Shown here piece after piece: positions 26,446 through 38,354 of a stretch of 64,000 nucleotides of DNA. Source of the DNA: Pipra filicauda (Eukaryota > Chordata > Aves > Passeriformes > Pipridae); NCBI RefSeq assembly GCF_003945595.2, contig NW_024104532.1:7749501-7813500 (forward strand). The letters are read 5' to 3'. The translations under genes and the position numbers were made by a program. The notes below the pieces were generated by a model. That model was given only the letters and a program-made list of their open reading frames with translations. It was not told the DNA's origin and searched no databases. Numbering within the stretch: position 1 is the stretch's first letter; every line of letters begins with the position of its first letter.

Positions 26446-28022
26446 GAAGCAACACAAACCCCCACGAACTGTTAACCGAACTCAGTTATTTGTGATTAGT
26501 ACTTAGATTTTTAAAGTGATTAATTTTCTTTTTTCTGTACATCATTTTGGTTTGCATTTTGTGTTTCACCCTCTTTGTGTTTTAAGGGATCAGCTTGGGT
26601 GTAATTTCGTATTTTTCATTTCCTTAAGCTGCCAGAACAATACTACATTTGGGTTTGCAGGATAGCAGGGGAATCTCACCTAAGATGATTCTGTGTATCA
26701 GGCAAGTCAGGATCTTTTAGAATCCCCAGAGAATTCAAAGAGAGATCCTGCTAATTCTCTTCATTAAAACAAGTTGCCTGGAAGACAGATTATGTATTTA
26801 CTTTTCCAAGAAAGTTCTTTTACACAAATTTGCTGCTTGAAGGATTCTGTCGGCCCAATATCAGGATGTTGTCCTGATGGCCATGACCAGCCACAGGAGA
26901 CAGCTTCCCTTCCTATGATCCTATTTAGAAGATCATTCCAGCTTTTTACAACTAATCTTTTTATAGCTCTTTAACTAGACTGTAAAGCAAGGTAAAAATA
27001 GAACTATTTACATCAGGTTTCATGACTCAGTTTTCTGTTAAATAGACAAAAATAGAAATGTCAGAATATAAATACTTTTGACAAGATATTTCAGGGAATT
27101 CATTCAAAAGTAGAAACTGCATTTTATTTTGAGTTTCTCCTGTTGATATGCATTTTTTAATATAGCTTAATTCACAAATAGAGGACTAGATAGTACATGA
27201 TAAATAATCACAATTTTTCAAAGTAAACATTTTTATTAAAAAAGCATCACAATATCTTTGAGAAAATGTTTTGCAGAAAACCTGACATTTTAACCTGTTA
27301 TCATAAATCATGCTTAAACATAATTTCATGCATTAATTATCTATAGTAAAAACCTGTTGTTAGTACTATCTATATTTAAAGGGAAATAATGTAATTACAT
27401 ACCCAGTACATCATTCTCTTACAACACATACTCAAACACACTGAATGTGTACCATTTCTTGCCAGACTTGCCAGCAGTTTTGTAAAGATTCCCTAATTTG
27501 CTATATAGTAAATGTGGTATATAGTATCCACTGCCTATAGGAATTTTATAAGAGGAATAAAAAAAAATAAAATAAAAAAAAAGTAAAAGAACCTGAAAGG
27601 TTTTAATAATAGAGAGGTCTCTATGTGCTCTGCTAGTGGGGGGGGAGAGACTAGCAGTGTGAAAAAAAAATCCAATTATGTGTCATTTGTGTTATTGCTA
27701 ATATAACTGTTATGAGTAGGATTTGAAGCTGAGCCCATGCAGAATGCTACAGTAAAATATGGCTAATATATTTCTGTGAGAAAAGTATTCAGACAGTTTA
27801 AACTGCGCTGACGTTTATAATCATAAAGTTTCTAATAAAAGAGGGTTCAGTGGGATAAAATTTCCTGAGCAGGAGTTAGTATAATATTTAGAAATAGGGA
27901 TTTGTCTGCTGAGGAGTTCGTGAAGCTTCTTCTACAGTGTGGTTGTACTTCTCAAAACCATAGTAATCCACAAGTGTAGAAGCAGCTAGGATTTTAATAA
28001 GAAACATAATACCAGGATTAAA

Positions 28023-28046
28023 CATTGCTTGATTCTTCAAGCAATG
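28023..28046. repeat. Perfect 10-bp hairpin with 4-nt loop
   Basis: CATTGCTTGA at 28023-28032 is followed by TTCT and then the exact reverse complement TCAAGCAATG at 28037-28046. After a two-base bulge a further few bases (AAA against TTT) can pair. It would form a tight stem-loop in RNA. No surrounding transcript or terminator context is visible. Confidence 0.8.
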
Positions 28047-29060
28047 CGTTTTCAAAAACAAATCAAAGGTAACCATCTGGTAAAATTTCTAGTCAACATA
28101 ACAGGCTGTGACTGTGATCTTTCAAACTGAATCTTGGTGCATTGTTTTTATTTTATTTTTTTTTAATGTGAATTTGAAGGTTATGTAGACTTGTAAGAAG
28201 GAAAATTTCTGTTTTAATGTGTGTGTGGAGGGGTTAACAATCCTGTCCCTAAAAAATTTCCTGCCCCAAACCTGGATAGAAATGTTCTCTGTTTGTAGTG
28301 CTTTGACTTCCCTTGGGATACACAGCTTTACAAAATCATAATGTCTTATACTAGTGCAAAAGCTACCATAAGATTTATGCAGTTCTAGGGTTGAGAAACT
28401 AAACAGGCCAGCATTGGATAGTTCTAAACTAATAATATGTTCAGCCTTTCACGAGGCTCAACATACCCAGTGTACCTGTAGGACGTGTTTCTCAAGTGCC
28501 AACATGAAATAGTTATTTTGCTTCCCTTTTAAAGTTACTGTAAATATAAAACCTATAGAATGTGTGTCTTAACTGCTGAATCTGGTCCAACAAGGCATGA
28601 GCAAGCTGAGTCATTGATTTCAGTATTAGGATTTTAATTTGGGGCTGGGTATTATTTAGGCCAAGGATTACAGACAATCTGCAGAGGCAGCCATCCTGAA
28701 TCAGTTGAAGGAGTGGTTTCAGTTTCATGCCGGTACCAAATCTGTCAGTCATCAAAACTACAGATTGGAAAAGTCTAGGAAGGAAAAACTAGAAATTTTG
28801 CACGTTTTTTTTTTCCTGCTAAAATTCTGTTTGCTCACCTTTTTGTCCTAAATGAAGTAAAAACTCCCACTGAGAAATCCTGTAGAGTGCTTCAGCTGTC
28901 TCAGGTAGGAGACAGGAGGCCACATACATCGTCACACTTACTTGCTGTACGTAGATAGTTTTATATAAACCAGATTGAAAATACACTTTTAAGCCTCACA
29001 ACTTCTGCTCATAATCTGTGAGCATTAATACCATTTTCTCTTCAGATTTGGTCAGGGTTT

Positions 29061-29230
29061 TGTCGGAGATGTTGCCCAAAGCAGGCTGGGGAAATCTCCG
29101 TCCCCACAGGCCCTTGGGAAGCACCTGGTGAAGCCCTGGGCAGGCTGGTCCCGGGCTGTGCTGACCTGAGCTGAGCAGGAGGTTATCTCTGCAGTTCCCT
29201 GCTAACCTGAGTGGTCCTGCAGTTCTCTTA
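29061..29230 (+). mobile_element. CR1 LINE, degraded 3' fragment
   Basis: The order of blocks follows the avian CR1 tail in plus orientation: GGAGATGTTGCCCAAAGCAGG near 29075 (against the CR1 word TTGCCCAGGCAGG), a GGAAATCTCCGTCCCCACAG block, CACCTGGTGAAGCCCTGGGCA near 29122, then GAGCAGGAGGTT near 29173. A decayed TTCCCTGCTAACCTGAGTGGTCCTGCAGTTCT end follows. Indels and substitutions are frequent, so this is one of the older copies in the window. It is GC-richer than its flanks, as expected for CR1. Confidence 0.7.
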
Positions 29231-32200
29231 TCTCAGCCTTGTCAGTGGAAAAGGAAGTAAAAGGAGGATTAAAGATCAACAATAAAATAAATAAGAACCC
29301 AAATCCACTGGAAATGTTTCTATTCCTTTGCATTACTGTAATAAGTTGCTGATTAATTGCTGTGTACCTGGTGAGATCTACCCTGATCTATCTACTTCAG
29401 TTTGCAGTCATTCCTTTTCTAGGTGCTCCTCTGTCGTGTTGTTGAGCAAAATTTTTATCTGAAATTGGTGAACTCTGCTTTTCTAGTAATCTTTTATGGG
29501 TGCAAGTTCTGTATTTCTTTAGTTCAGATTTTTGTTGTAGTTGCAGATACCTTCCTTGGTTTGTCCTTTTGTTTTTATTCTAGACCATAGGGCTTTTTGC
29601 AGCATGAATAATATTGCTCTGCAATTCCTGGTTATGTGTCTTAACTTTACCTTTCAAAAGGCTATTCCATCATAAAAAACTAACACCACCAGGCATTTCA
29701 GTCATCTGAAAAGACTGTACTGGGGAATTCTCTCCATTGACATCCTGAAGTGTCTTCTGTCTCTTCAGACTCAACAAAATTTCAGAGGCAAAGAAAATAG
29801 ATTTGCACGGGACTTAACCCTGTACACTCTTTTCCCAATTTGAGATAACTTCATTTTCTTTACCAAGGGAAATAAAAGAAATAAATTTCAAAATGGAGTA
29901 ACATCTCCTTTCAGAAACAGCTGGTTGAGGTTTTTTTTGTTGTTGGGGGGTTTTTTTTGGTTCTGAGTACACTGATATATTATAGCTGCTGCAACAGCTC
30001 TCGCAGTCCCTCTGGCCTGTCCAGGGCTACGCTTTTGAAGGTGGATTCTTTACTCCCCAGAAGGAATCAGGACAGTTTACCCACCTCACATGCCTTTGTA
30101 ACTAAATGTCCTTGGGCTTTTGCCCCTCTGGGCCCTGAGAGAAGCTGCTTGGTGTGGACTGGCATTGAGGGGCACTGGGAGAGCTCCAGCAGTTTTCCTG
30201 GATCTCTTACCTGCATTTTGTACAGTTATTGTTCACATTTAATCACAAACTCTGTGAGACTGACTTGGCGTGCTGGATGGTGTTACTTACCACGTCTTGG
30301 TGTGAAATGAATCCATTACAAATCACTTAAGTGTATGGACCATGTAATTTGTTTTCTATTCTTGTTATCAGTTCAGGGAAAAAAGGACTCAGGCAAAAAA
30401 TGTCACAGAAAATGTGCTGTTGTTAATGACATTGCTGTCTAGTTATGGGAACTGGGAAAATCACTGATATTGGTGAATTTACTTTAATGCCTCGTGCCCA
30501 AGGTCTGGAGTGATGTGTGTATGACAGGTATGTCAGGAATGGAGCATCAGGTGCAGAGCTCTGATTTCTAGCATTTGTTCATAACAGTTACCCTGCTCTT
30601 ACATGTTGTATCTAGGAAATAAAGCTAAAATATGGACAAGAAGGAGTGGTAATGGGAGTAAAGGGAAAGTGAAGAATAGGAGCTGAGAAAGGCAAAGGAT
30701 TTAGAAGATTGGCAGAGAAAATAGTGATCTGAACAGGCGCAGAATAGAGTAGGAGATAAGGCAGAAAAGGAACGTGGTTATGAGGCTGTTGAAGGAAGGA
30801 TTTATCTCACCCAAAGCAATGCAGTTTGTCAGCCTCTGTATTTGCTAAAGCTCATTCAGTATTCGTGACGATATATGGAAATAATAGTAGAGGGAAGAGG
30901 AACACTTAGAGTGTGAGACTTTTCCTTTCAGCTGTGTTTATTCAAATGAATGGGAAACCCTGCCATGTGGTAGACTTCTCAGATGAGCTTCTCTCGAATT
31001 ACTTAGTGCTCCATAACTTAGTACTGATGCAGTAATTCTTTCTTTAAAAGCAATTATTTGTATGTATGAAAGTGTCAGCAGCTTGTGATGTATTACAGGC
31101 GAATTTAGTGTGCTGCTAATAGAAGTTAGCATGCCAAATTAACTAGGCAGAGCAGTAGAGAACGGGTGTGACCTATTTCTGCATTCCTTGTGGGAATTAA
31201 AACAGAGGAGTAGTTGTAAGAAAATCTTAGACCCCAGCATTGCTTTCATAATCAACTCCCAAGCAGTGGGATGTATAAGATACCAGCTCACTTGGGAAGA
31301 GAACAATAAACAGGATTTGTGTGTGTCACTTGTAACTGTAGCTGCCGGGAATATTTTTTCTGATTTCATTTCTGCTTCTCATTTTCAAGAGATTAAGTTG
31401 TTGTTAATATGTTGACAGCTACTGCTTTATTTATTTTACTCCGGTACTTAAGATACAAATTTCATCTCTCCTTCATTGTCTGTGCTGTCTAGAGTATTTT
31501 ATGAGAGACCTTTTTGTTGTGTAATGCATTTCTGTATGGGTTTCAGGACAGATGATTGAAAAAGTATCAGTTTACCTATTGTAATATCAAATTTCATAGG
31601 TGGGAACTAAGGTAATAATAAGTTGCAGGTAAAACTAAAAATATTGCTACTGTGGTAGTTTTTGAAGGTGTTAAGTTGCAAGGTATAATACTGCTAGAGG
31701 TTTAAAGATTTTAGAAAGCAAAGCCAAGCTATTATAAGACAAAGTGGGATTGTGCAGCAAGATTGTCATCTTGCTTTTTTATTCTGTAATTTTGTAAGGA
31801 CTTATATTTTCCCTTTTCCCGTTGCTGGCTTCAGAGTAGTGGACACTGTAGGTGGAGATCTGGTGGCACATCTCTGATGACATTTGTGTGTTTCCTGTGC
31901 TTGATGGTAGTAGAGAAATTAATTGGGATACGGAAAAGTCTTTGGGACTGTTGTGGGGTGAAAATACATTTAAAAAACATTTTAAGCATTCTCTTAATTA
32001 ACTGGGAACTCAAAAGAAGCTCCTGAAAATGCCTTCCAATCTCCACATGTGATTAAATAATCCTTAATGAGAAGTAGGTCCTTTGTTAGACACTGTGTCT
32101 GGCTAATTGAGGAAATCATTTCTGAATACACTCCAGAGCACAGGAATGAGCAAGCCTGGCCTATACATGAAGATGTTTGCCTCTTATTGATATTTAAAAG

Positions 32201-34816
32201 TTGCTAAATGAATCTTATTTAACTGACTGTACACAGTCAAAATAGTGTTATGGTAATTGCACTGTGTAACTTGAGGGGTTTATTTTGCTTCAGTGTAAAA
32301 TTTTAAAGTGCAATGACTTTTCTCCTGCAGTTCATTGTTGCTGTGATTAAGTCATCATGGCTACTTAGATAGGCAGAATCTAAATACTATACAACATTGA
32401 TTTTCCTTTTTGTTATGTTTCCTGAATATGAAACTTGTCTTAAAGCCGTAGTATGAAAAATCTTGTGCATTCTTCTTTAGAAAATATTTCTTTAATCTGG
32501 CAGTGAGCAGCAGTGACTAAGGGCTCCAACACAGCACAGGATTATAGAAATACTAAAGTTGAACAAATCTAGAAAAATTTCCAAGACCAGTGTTTGTTTA
32601 AAACTGAGATTTTATTTTTCTTCAATGTCCATGCTTTTGATCAGAAAGAATTGCCTTTGGATTTCCTTTCCTCCTTGATTGTTTTGTTTAACTGAATTCC
32701 ACTTCCTTATTTCTTCTCACAATTGTGTGGACTGGAGCATACAGCATGTACTGAACTATGAGGCTGAATGTGGCTTGGTCATTATTGCCTTCATATGGTT
32801 GTGGTTCCCCCAGTAACTGGGCAGCAAATCCTAAGCAAGTCACAAAAAGGAGAGAATTTTTGAACACCAGTATGCACCGTCTTTGCTGGACTGTTTTACT
32901 TGTCATTGGACCAGTAGTTTCCACTGGGAAAAGTCCTTGAACTCCTAATACAAAAATATGAGGTTGAGGAGTCAGGAGGAAAAAGCAATCATTTTCCTCA
33001 TCTCCTGCTCTAGCAGCAGGTGGGAAGGTGCACTGGCAGGCACAGGTCAGTGCCCACCTCTGAGTTTGGTGTCTGTCTGGAATACACCACTGAGCTGTCT
33101 GAAAAACCTTGTCACGGTGTGCTAAGAGCAGCTGGAATGCTGATTGAGATAAATCTGTAAACTTCTCCACCCTTTCTTAAAATTGGTTTATTTTCTGCAC
33201 TTGTATTGGATAAGACATTATGTTTTTGCAAAATCAAAGAGGGGTAAAGAAGCCCTGGGCCAAGGGGCTGAATGTCCCTGTGGGCTGAATGGTGCTGCCC
33301 ACATCCCCTCCCTGATCCTTCACCCCAAAGGGGGGATCTCTCTGAGCTGGGTGAGGAGTGAGCTGGGGAGGCTTTCCCTGGCTCTTCATGGATGCAGAGA
33401 TCCCCAGGGTGGCACAAGTACATCAGTGCTGTAGCCTGGGCACCTCTGTCATGTGCTTTCAGCCACACTAGGGAGGAATGGAGCTGAGTGACGTGTCCAC
33501 AGGCTCTTCCATAAGGGATAATGGGATCTCAACACACCTCACTGTCATTCCTGGTTACTCCAGTGTGGTTTGTGCAGAGCCAGTGGCTTCTGACTTCCAG
33601 TCTGTGCAAAGGGAATTCCCCACACCACTCCTGGAGGCTGGGATAATCACTGAGACCATAATCTCCAAGGCCATTGCAGATGCTGGATGCAGAACACTTG
33701 TATTAATAGTTAATAATAAATTAGGATGTATTGGAAAAACTATCACAGAGGTTAAGCAAAATTCATGACTACCATGGGAAGTCTGTTATTTCCCTGTTAA
33801 AAAAAAAAGTGAAGGTGAGGTTGAGAGTTTAATCTCACACAAGGAGAGGTTAAACCAAGATGCTTATTAAAATAGAATATAATTAACCTGTTACAACAAA
33901 GTTAGAATGTAGCTTATTGAAAAGAAAACACTGGAACACAAAGCAACACAAGACTGAGAAAATAAATCACTGCTTATGCAGGGAAATGCAGTGCCCATCC
34001 ATGTCAGGCAGAGAAATGGAGCAGCAGAACTATTTTACTTTTCTTCATGAAGTTGGTGATTGGCACCACAGGTTGTGTTCCAGAGCTGCATGTGCAGGTG
34101 GGGGAGAAGGGCACTGAGCAGCAGCACCTACAATGTGCTGCCTTCCCTTGCCTGAGGGCGAAATAAGCTCGTGATGTTAATTATCTGTTCACGTGCAAAG
34201 ATTCTTCCTAGAAGGAGGAATTGCCAGGCCTGTGTGACACATTCCTGCTTCCCTGTCTCGTGCAGCAAGAGGAAACCCTTTTGCCTGGAGCAGCTGAAAA
34301 GGCAGCCAACATAGGGAGCTTCAGCCACTGAAGGAGTGGTTTGAGGATTTTGGTGGGGCTTTCTCTGCCCCATCTAACTAACTGTTAGTTCTAGCTGACT
34401 CCTTCCCTGCCCTCATTAGCTTGGCTTCCTTCTGGCCTTCCCTTGGCCTCTTAGTGCTGCTACTTTTCAAGATTTCTCTCTGACTTTTCATGGCTATTTC
34501 CCTCTCATATAAACCTGTGCTCTTTCTCAGAACAGGAGATCAGAGAGGAGCAGATGTTGGGTATTTTTCTGGAGGGAGTATCCTGTAGCAAAGAAGGGGC
34601 AGCAGGTGGTTCTTTGCCTTTTCTCTCCTTTATAAGGTGACTGGGTTTCTTGGTCCTAAGAAAATACTCTGATGAACACAAATAGCAATTGAAGCAACCG
34701 CTAATGTACTAATTAGCTGGTGTTCTTATTGACATGTAAAGCAGAACAGTGCTGGTAATTCCTCTCACCTTCACACACACCATCAGATTTCAGGTAATTT
34801 TTCCAGTCCAGCTATC

Positions 34817-34860
34817 ATATATATAGTGTGTGTATATATATATGTATATATATGTATATA
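34817..34860. repeat. Imperfect (TA)n/(TG)n microsatellite
   Basis: Alternating TA and TG dinucleotides with occasional ATG interruptions run over about 44 bases. Two TATGTATATA units are tandemly arranged at 34841-34860. Simple repeat, non-coding. Confidence 0.9.
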
Positions 34861-35299
34861 CAGCAGCGTGAAGTGTGAGCAATGCTTGGTGAAAGCATGG
34901 GAGAAGGTTTCCCTTCGGAGATCCCACAATAACAGGGGCACTCAGTGTTTCTCAGTCCTCATTTGAATGCAGTTTTTGCAAGTGTTTTATTTTGAAAAGT
35001 CCTTTACTGATCCCATGGAAATAAACGTGGATCCAGGTTCTCCTGGTGCTGGTTGCTCAGATTACTTCTAAGTACGTAAACCTGACATTTTACATGAACT
35101 GGGGATTGTAAGAAGTCTGAACCAACTAGCTGTAATTTCATAATAAAGCTGTTTTCTGTTCTGAAGTGTTTTGGCAAACACTAATTTAGTTTGAAAAATA
35201 AGCAAATAAACAAAAAATAATCAAGCAACTGATTTCCTGATATCAAAATTGCTTCCTATAACAGGAGTCAAGGATTCTCTTGAATACAAGGGACTTTAA

Positions 35300-35730
35300 C
35301 GGTGCCTAGCTTGGTATTAAGATAAGTGTTTATATTCAAATGCAAAAAGAAGAGTTGCTCTTAAAGCTGCCGGTTTAATGATTTTGTCTAATTGAATTTT
35401 TGTTTAATTCTTCGGAGGAAGAAGCGATTGGCTTAGGTTAATTCAGAAATCGTGCAAAAGTTACTCTTTGAAACCATTTTAAGATTTTATTTTCACATTG
35501 CTAATTAGCATTTTGAATGTTATACATGCTCTTGATTCTAAATTAAGTAAAACAATGAATGCCAAGCTAAATCCGTTTGAATTTGGGCCTGGACCTGTTT
35601 AATCATTCAGTCAGAAGATGTATATGGGGTTTATTGCATTTAAAATCACTACTTAATTATTAATACCATTAAAATGCTATTGAAACATAGCAAGTCATTA
35701 GAAGCCCTTTCAACAGGTATTACTGGATCT
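35300..35730. promoter_or_regulatory. Possible developmental enhancer / conserved element
   Basis: This is a repeat-free AT-rich block with dense homeodomain-type words. The centrepiece is the perfect 12-bp palindrome TGCTAATTAGCA at 35499-35510. Other AT-rich words include TTAATGATTTTGTCTAATTG near 35374, TTTAATTC near 35403, AATCATTCAGTCAGAAG near 35601 and TTAATTATTAATACCATTAA near 35653. No open frame of interest crosses it. Such clusters are typical of vertebrate conserved non-coding enhancers. The assignment is inference from texture and motif density. Confidence 0.35.
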
Positions 35731-37600
35731 TTAAAAAAATGGGATAAGTAAAAGAAGTCGGGATTGAGCTCTGCTCACTTCATTTGAGTGCAGTGAAGCC
35801 TGATACTGCTTTCAGGTAGGAATGTTGCTGCTCATCTCTAAAGAAGTTTCTTATACTGTGAGATCACTGGTGTTAATATTTCTAGTACAGTACCAAGAAC
35901 AAGGAAAGGACAGTAAGACGGTGACTTTAATTACCTGTGTGAATTAAACTCTTTGCTAGAGTCCTGTGATGGAAACTCATTACTCTAATTTTATTGTTTG
36001 TTGTGAGTGTAAACTACAACCCAATTAAATTAGAAAGGAGGGCTTGATAGATGCTTACAATTTGTGGCTTTCAGAAGGAAAAAAAACCTACCAAACAGTT
36101 CAAGATGATCTTGTTGCCTGTCCTCTTTAGTCTCTAACCCAAAACAAGCTGGTGGATTGCACTCTGCAGCAGCAGAAAAAGAATTCTGTGTTGCACGGGG
36201 TGGGATGCACTGAAGCTTTCAAGGAAGTAGACTGCCTCATTTTTTTCTGTCTGCATGGAATTATGCTGTGTGTTTTCTTAAGAGGGGATATGACCACCTC
36301 AAAATGACACAGAAAACTAATCATTTGGGATGTCCCCAAACTTTGCATTGGGCAGCATCAGGTCTTTCTGTGGCACAGGATCATGAAGCTCTGGTGTGTG
36401 CCCTGGTATCTTACACCCAGTAGAACTGGCCAGGATTTTTCTAAGTATGTGTTAAGATTTCTCTTTTTAGCATGTGTTTTTATAGTGTAAGTTGCTACAG
36501 AATGATGCTGGTTTTGCTATCAGCATGTTCCGTGCACCTTTACTGAACAGGTTCCCCTGGGTGGCTCCAGGGGCATGTTACACACCCATAGGGACGTAAA
36601 ATATGTAAGTACTTAGGGCCCATCACTATCAGAAAACCCACAGAGCTACTGCAAAACAAAGCAATAAAATAGACTGTTAACCCTAATAATCCATGGAACA
36701 CAGTCTCTTGCTCAGTCAGAAAGTCTTTCACTAATGTCACTGGCTAAGAGAGTCATCTGTCCCTGCTGCCCTGACTCCTCTCTGGGCAGGGTATTTTCCC
36801 TGGAAGGGAAATTTTTTTGCAACTTGTAGCTTGAGAACTATTAAGAGGTCCTTGTTTATAGTGACTGTACCATGAATAGGTGCTGCCTGCTATGTATGGA
36901 CAGTGCAGGGCCTTTGTAGATACACCATGGGATTTCACAGGAGTCATTTCTTTGAAAGGATCCAAGGTGTTGTCAAGGCCTTGTACCACTGGTGTTATGG
37001 CAGACTCATGAGTCTGACTGAGCTCTTTCCCTCCTTTCTTTCTTTCTCAGACCTATGTTTTTGCTGACACCAAACTTATGGCTCATCAGTGTTTGTCATT
37101 AAGGTTGGTGAAAAATCACTTGATAAAAGCTGCCTCATTCCTTCACTAAATCTGTTTCTGATCTCCTTTTGCTGGAGATTAATACCAATCCTTGTTATGG
37201 TTGTACAGGTATTTGAACTCCAGATTTCCTTCTTATTAGAGAAAAATGTTTGTAATAAGTGGCTGCACTCAGGGATCAGTTCATATGGGGTTCCTCTGCA
37301 AAGTCCTCATTAAGATGTGATGACCACATTTTGACCTTGATCTTTCTGTCAACTCAAGATATTTATCAAAGGAAGCTGCAGAAGGCTTCTCTGGTTTTAG
37401 CCTGCCAACAATAATTAAAAAATGTAATTTCTCACTCTCCTGAGTAACTTTGATAATCCAAGCATATGTTCTACACATGAGTTTTGTTTGTAGTGTTCGA
37501 ATGTTGTATTAATTTACTCGTGAAAGAGGTAGTTCAGAAATAACGAACTCCAAATATTTCTATAAATGCAGAGTACTGCTGTGGCACAGACCTAATCCAG

Positions 37601-38012
37601 AGCCACTGTGGGGTTTGAGGTGCACCTTCTCCAGCTTGGCCTTATCCTTGGGCCACTGTGCCTTCAGAGATAGATCTGCTCCAGCACAACCTTGCCCACA
37701 GCCACAATCCCTTCAGAAGTGAACTTTCCCTAATGTGGCTCGGCTGCAGTCCCTCCAGGGATGTACCTGCTCTGTCAGGGGTTTATCCATGGCCACAGGA
37801 TTTGAGGTGCTCCAGCATGAGCTTGTGCACAGACACAGATGCTCTGAAGTGTGCATTCTCCAGTGTGGACTTAGCTTTGGGCCACAGTCCCTTCAGGGAT
37901 GTACCTGCTGCTCCACAGGCATAGCCCCAGACGCTTTGAGACGTACCTGCTCTGGTGTGGGCCTGTTCATGGACAGGGTCCCACTCCTACATGGACTCGC
38001 CCAAGGTCTCAG
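37601..38012 (-). repeat. Minisatellite inside ERV leader, about 9 units of 40-51 bp
   Basis: On the plus strand a diverged motif of the form GCCACAGTCCCTTCAGGGAT-GTACCTGCTCCAG-TGGGCTT-TCCATG recurs. I place unit starts near 37601, 37652, 37701, 37743, 37792, 37832, 37881, 37927 and 37972. Units vary from about 40 to 51 bases and differ by many substitutions, so the array predates or accompanies old retroviral activity rather than being a recent expansion. The best-matching units are those at 37743 and 37881, which share the words CAGGGATGTACCTGCT. It lies wholly within the retroviral leader, so it was carried by the ERV rather than arising in host DNA. Confidence 0.75.
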
Positions 38013-38328
38013 TCCCTTCCCTTCAAGTTCAGACTGGAGTTCCAGCCTGTCCTGCAGAGCAGCACAGGCACAGCAGTGATGCCCAGGTGAGTGGCCGTGG
38101 CTGTTATCAAAGTGTCCCCAGGCACAGCAGAGGGAGGTGATAAATGGCTCAGCTCCGCAGGGAGAGCAAAAACAGCCACTGACAGGCACTGGACTCTAAC
38201 AGAGAGTCAGGCCAGCGAGCCCCATGGCAGGCACAGGAATCTGCTGATTAATGGCCTGACTGCAGTGACACCTATGAATTCCACCTGGCACATTCCAGTC
38301 AAATCTGTCCTTATCTCGAATCCTCCAA

Positions 38329-38346
38329 GCCCCACACTGAGCACCA
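38329..38346 (-). other. ERV primer binding site, lysine-tRNA type
   Basis: On the minus strand the 18 bases TGGTGCTCAGTGTGGGGC lie eight bases beyond the LTR end. They match 14 of 18 positions of the primer binding site for tRNA-Lys(1,2) as I remember it. All four differences are transitions (C to T or A to G), as expected from decay of CpG-rich or neutral sequence. Its position and TGG start support both the LTR boundary and the strand call. Confidence 0.7.
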
Positions 38347-38354
38347 AAAAGGAC

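Larger units (their letters stand above)
21111..29060. other. Unique non-coding DNA with one microsatellite
   Basis: Mostly AT-rich unique DNA. It contains the TG/TA microsatellite at 21797-21838, a possible conserved block at 23040-23720, a poly(T)/G-rich tract at 26405-26445, an A-rich run at 27558-27588 and a short perfect hairpin at 28023-28046. Open frames at 21640-21996 on both strands simply read through the microsatellite. I recognise no gene. Confidence 0.5.
29231..37574. other. Unique non-coding DNA, no gene seen
   Basis: Mostly unique DNA. A GC-richer area at 32700-33680 contains overlapping frames of 160 codons (32688-33170, minus), 118 codons (33112-33468, minus) and 96 codons (33478-33768, plus). 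None resembles a known protein and none shows a consistent exon structure. A TA/TG-rich microsatellite lies at 34817-34860 and a possible regulatory block at 35300-35730. A marginal CR1-like stretch near 32538-32600 was not accepted. Confidence 0.5.

Noticed and set aside
26850..26935. Possible plus-strand CR1 tail
   Set aside because: A CTTCCCTTCCTATGATCCTAT end resembles a CR1 terminus, but the upstream conserved blocks are not convincing.
32538..32600. Possible minus-strand CR1 3' end
   Set aside because: The words ATTATAGAA and a GTTGAACAAATCTAG stretch vaguely follow the inverted CR1 tail, but similarity is too weak to separate from chance by eye.
32688..33170. 160-codon minus frame, one of the longest in the window
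   Set aside because: No recognised domain, no splice or promoter context, and overlapping frames on both strands in the same GC-richer patch indicate chance openness.
37658..38189. Cluster of overlapping frames on both strands
   Set aside because: They lie in the ERV leader and its minisatellite. Repeat units without stop codons explain them.
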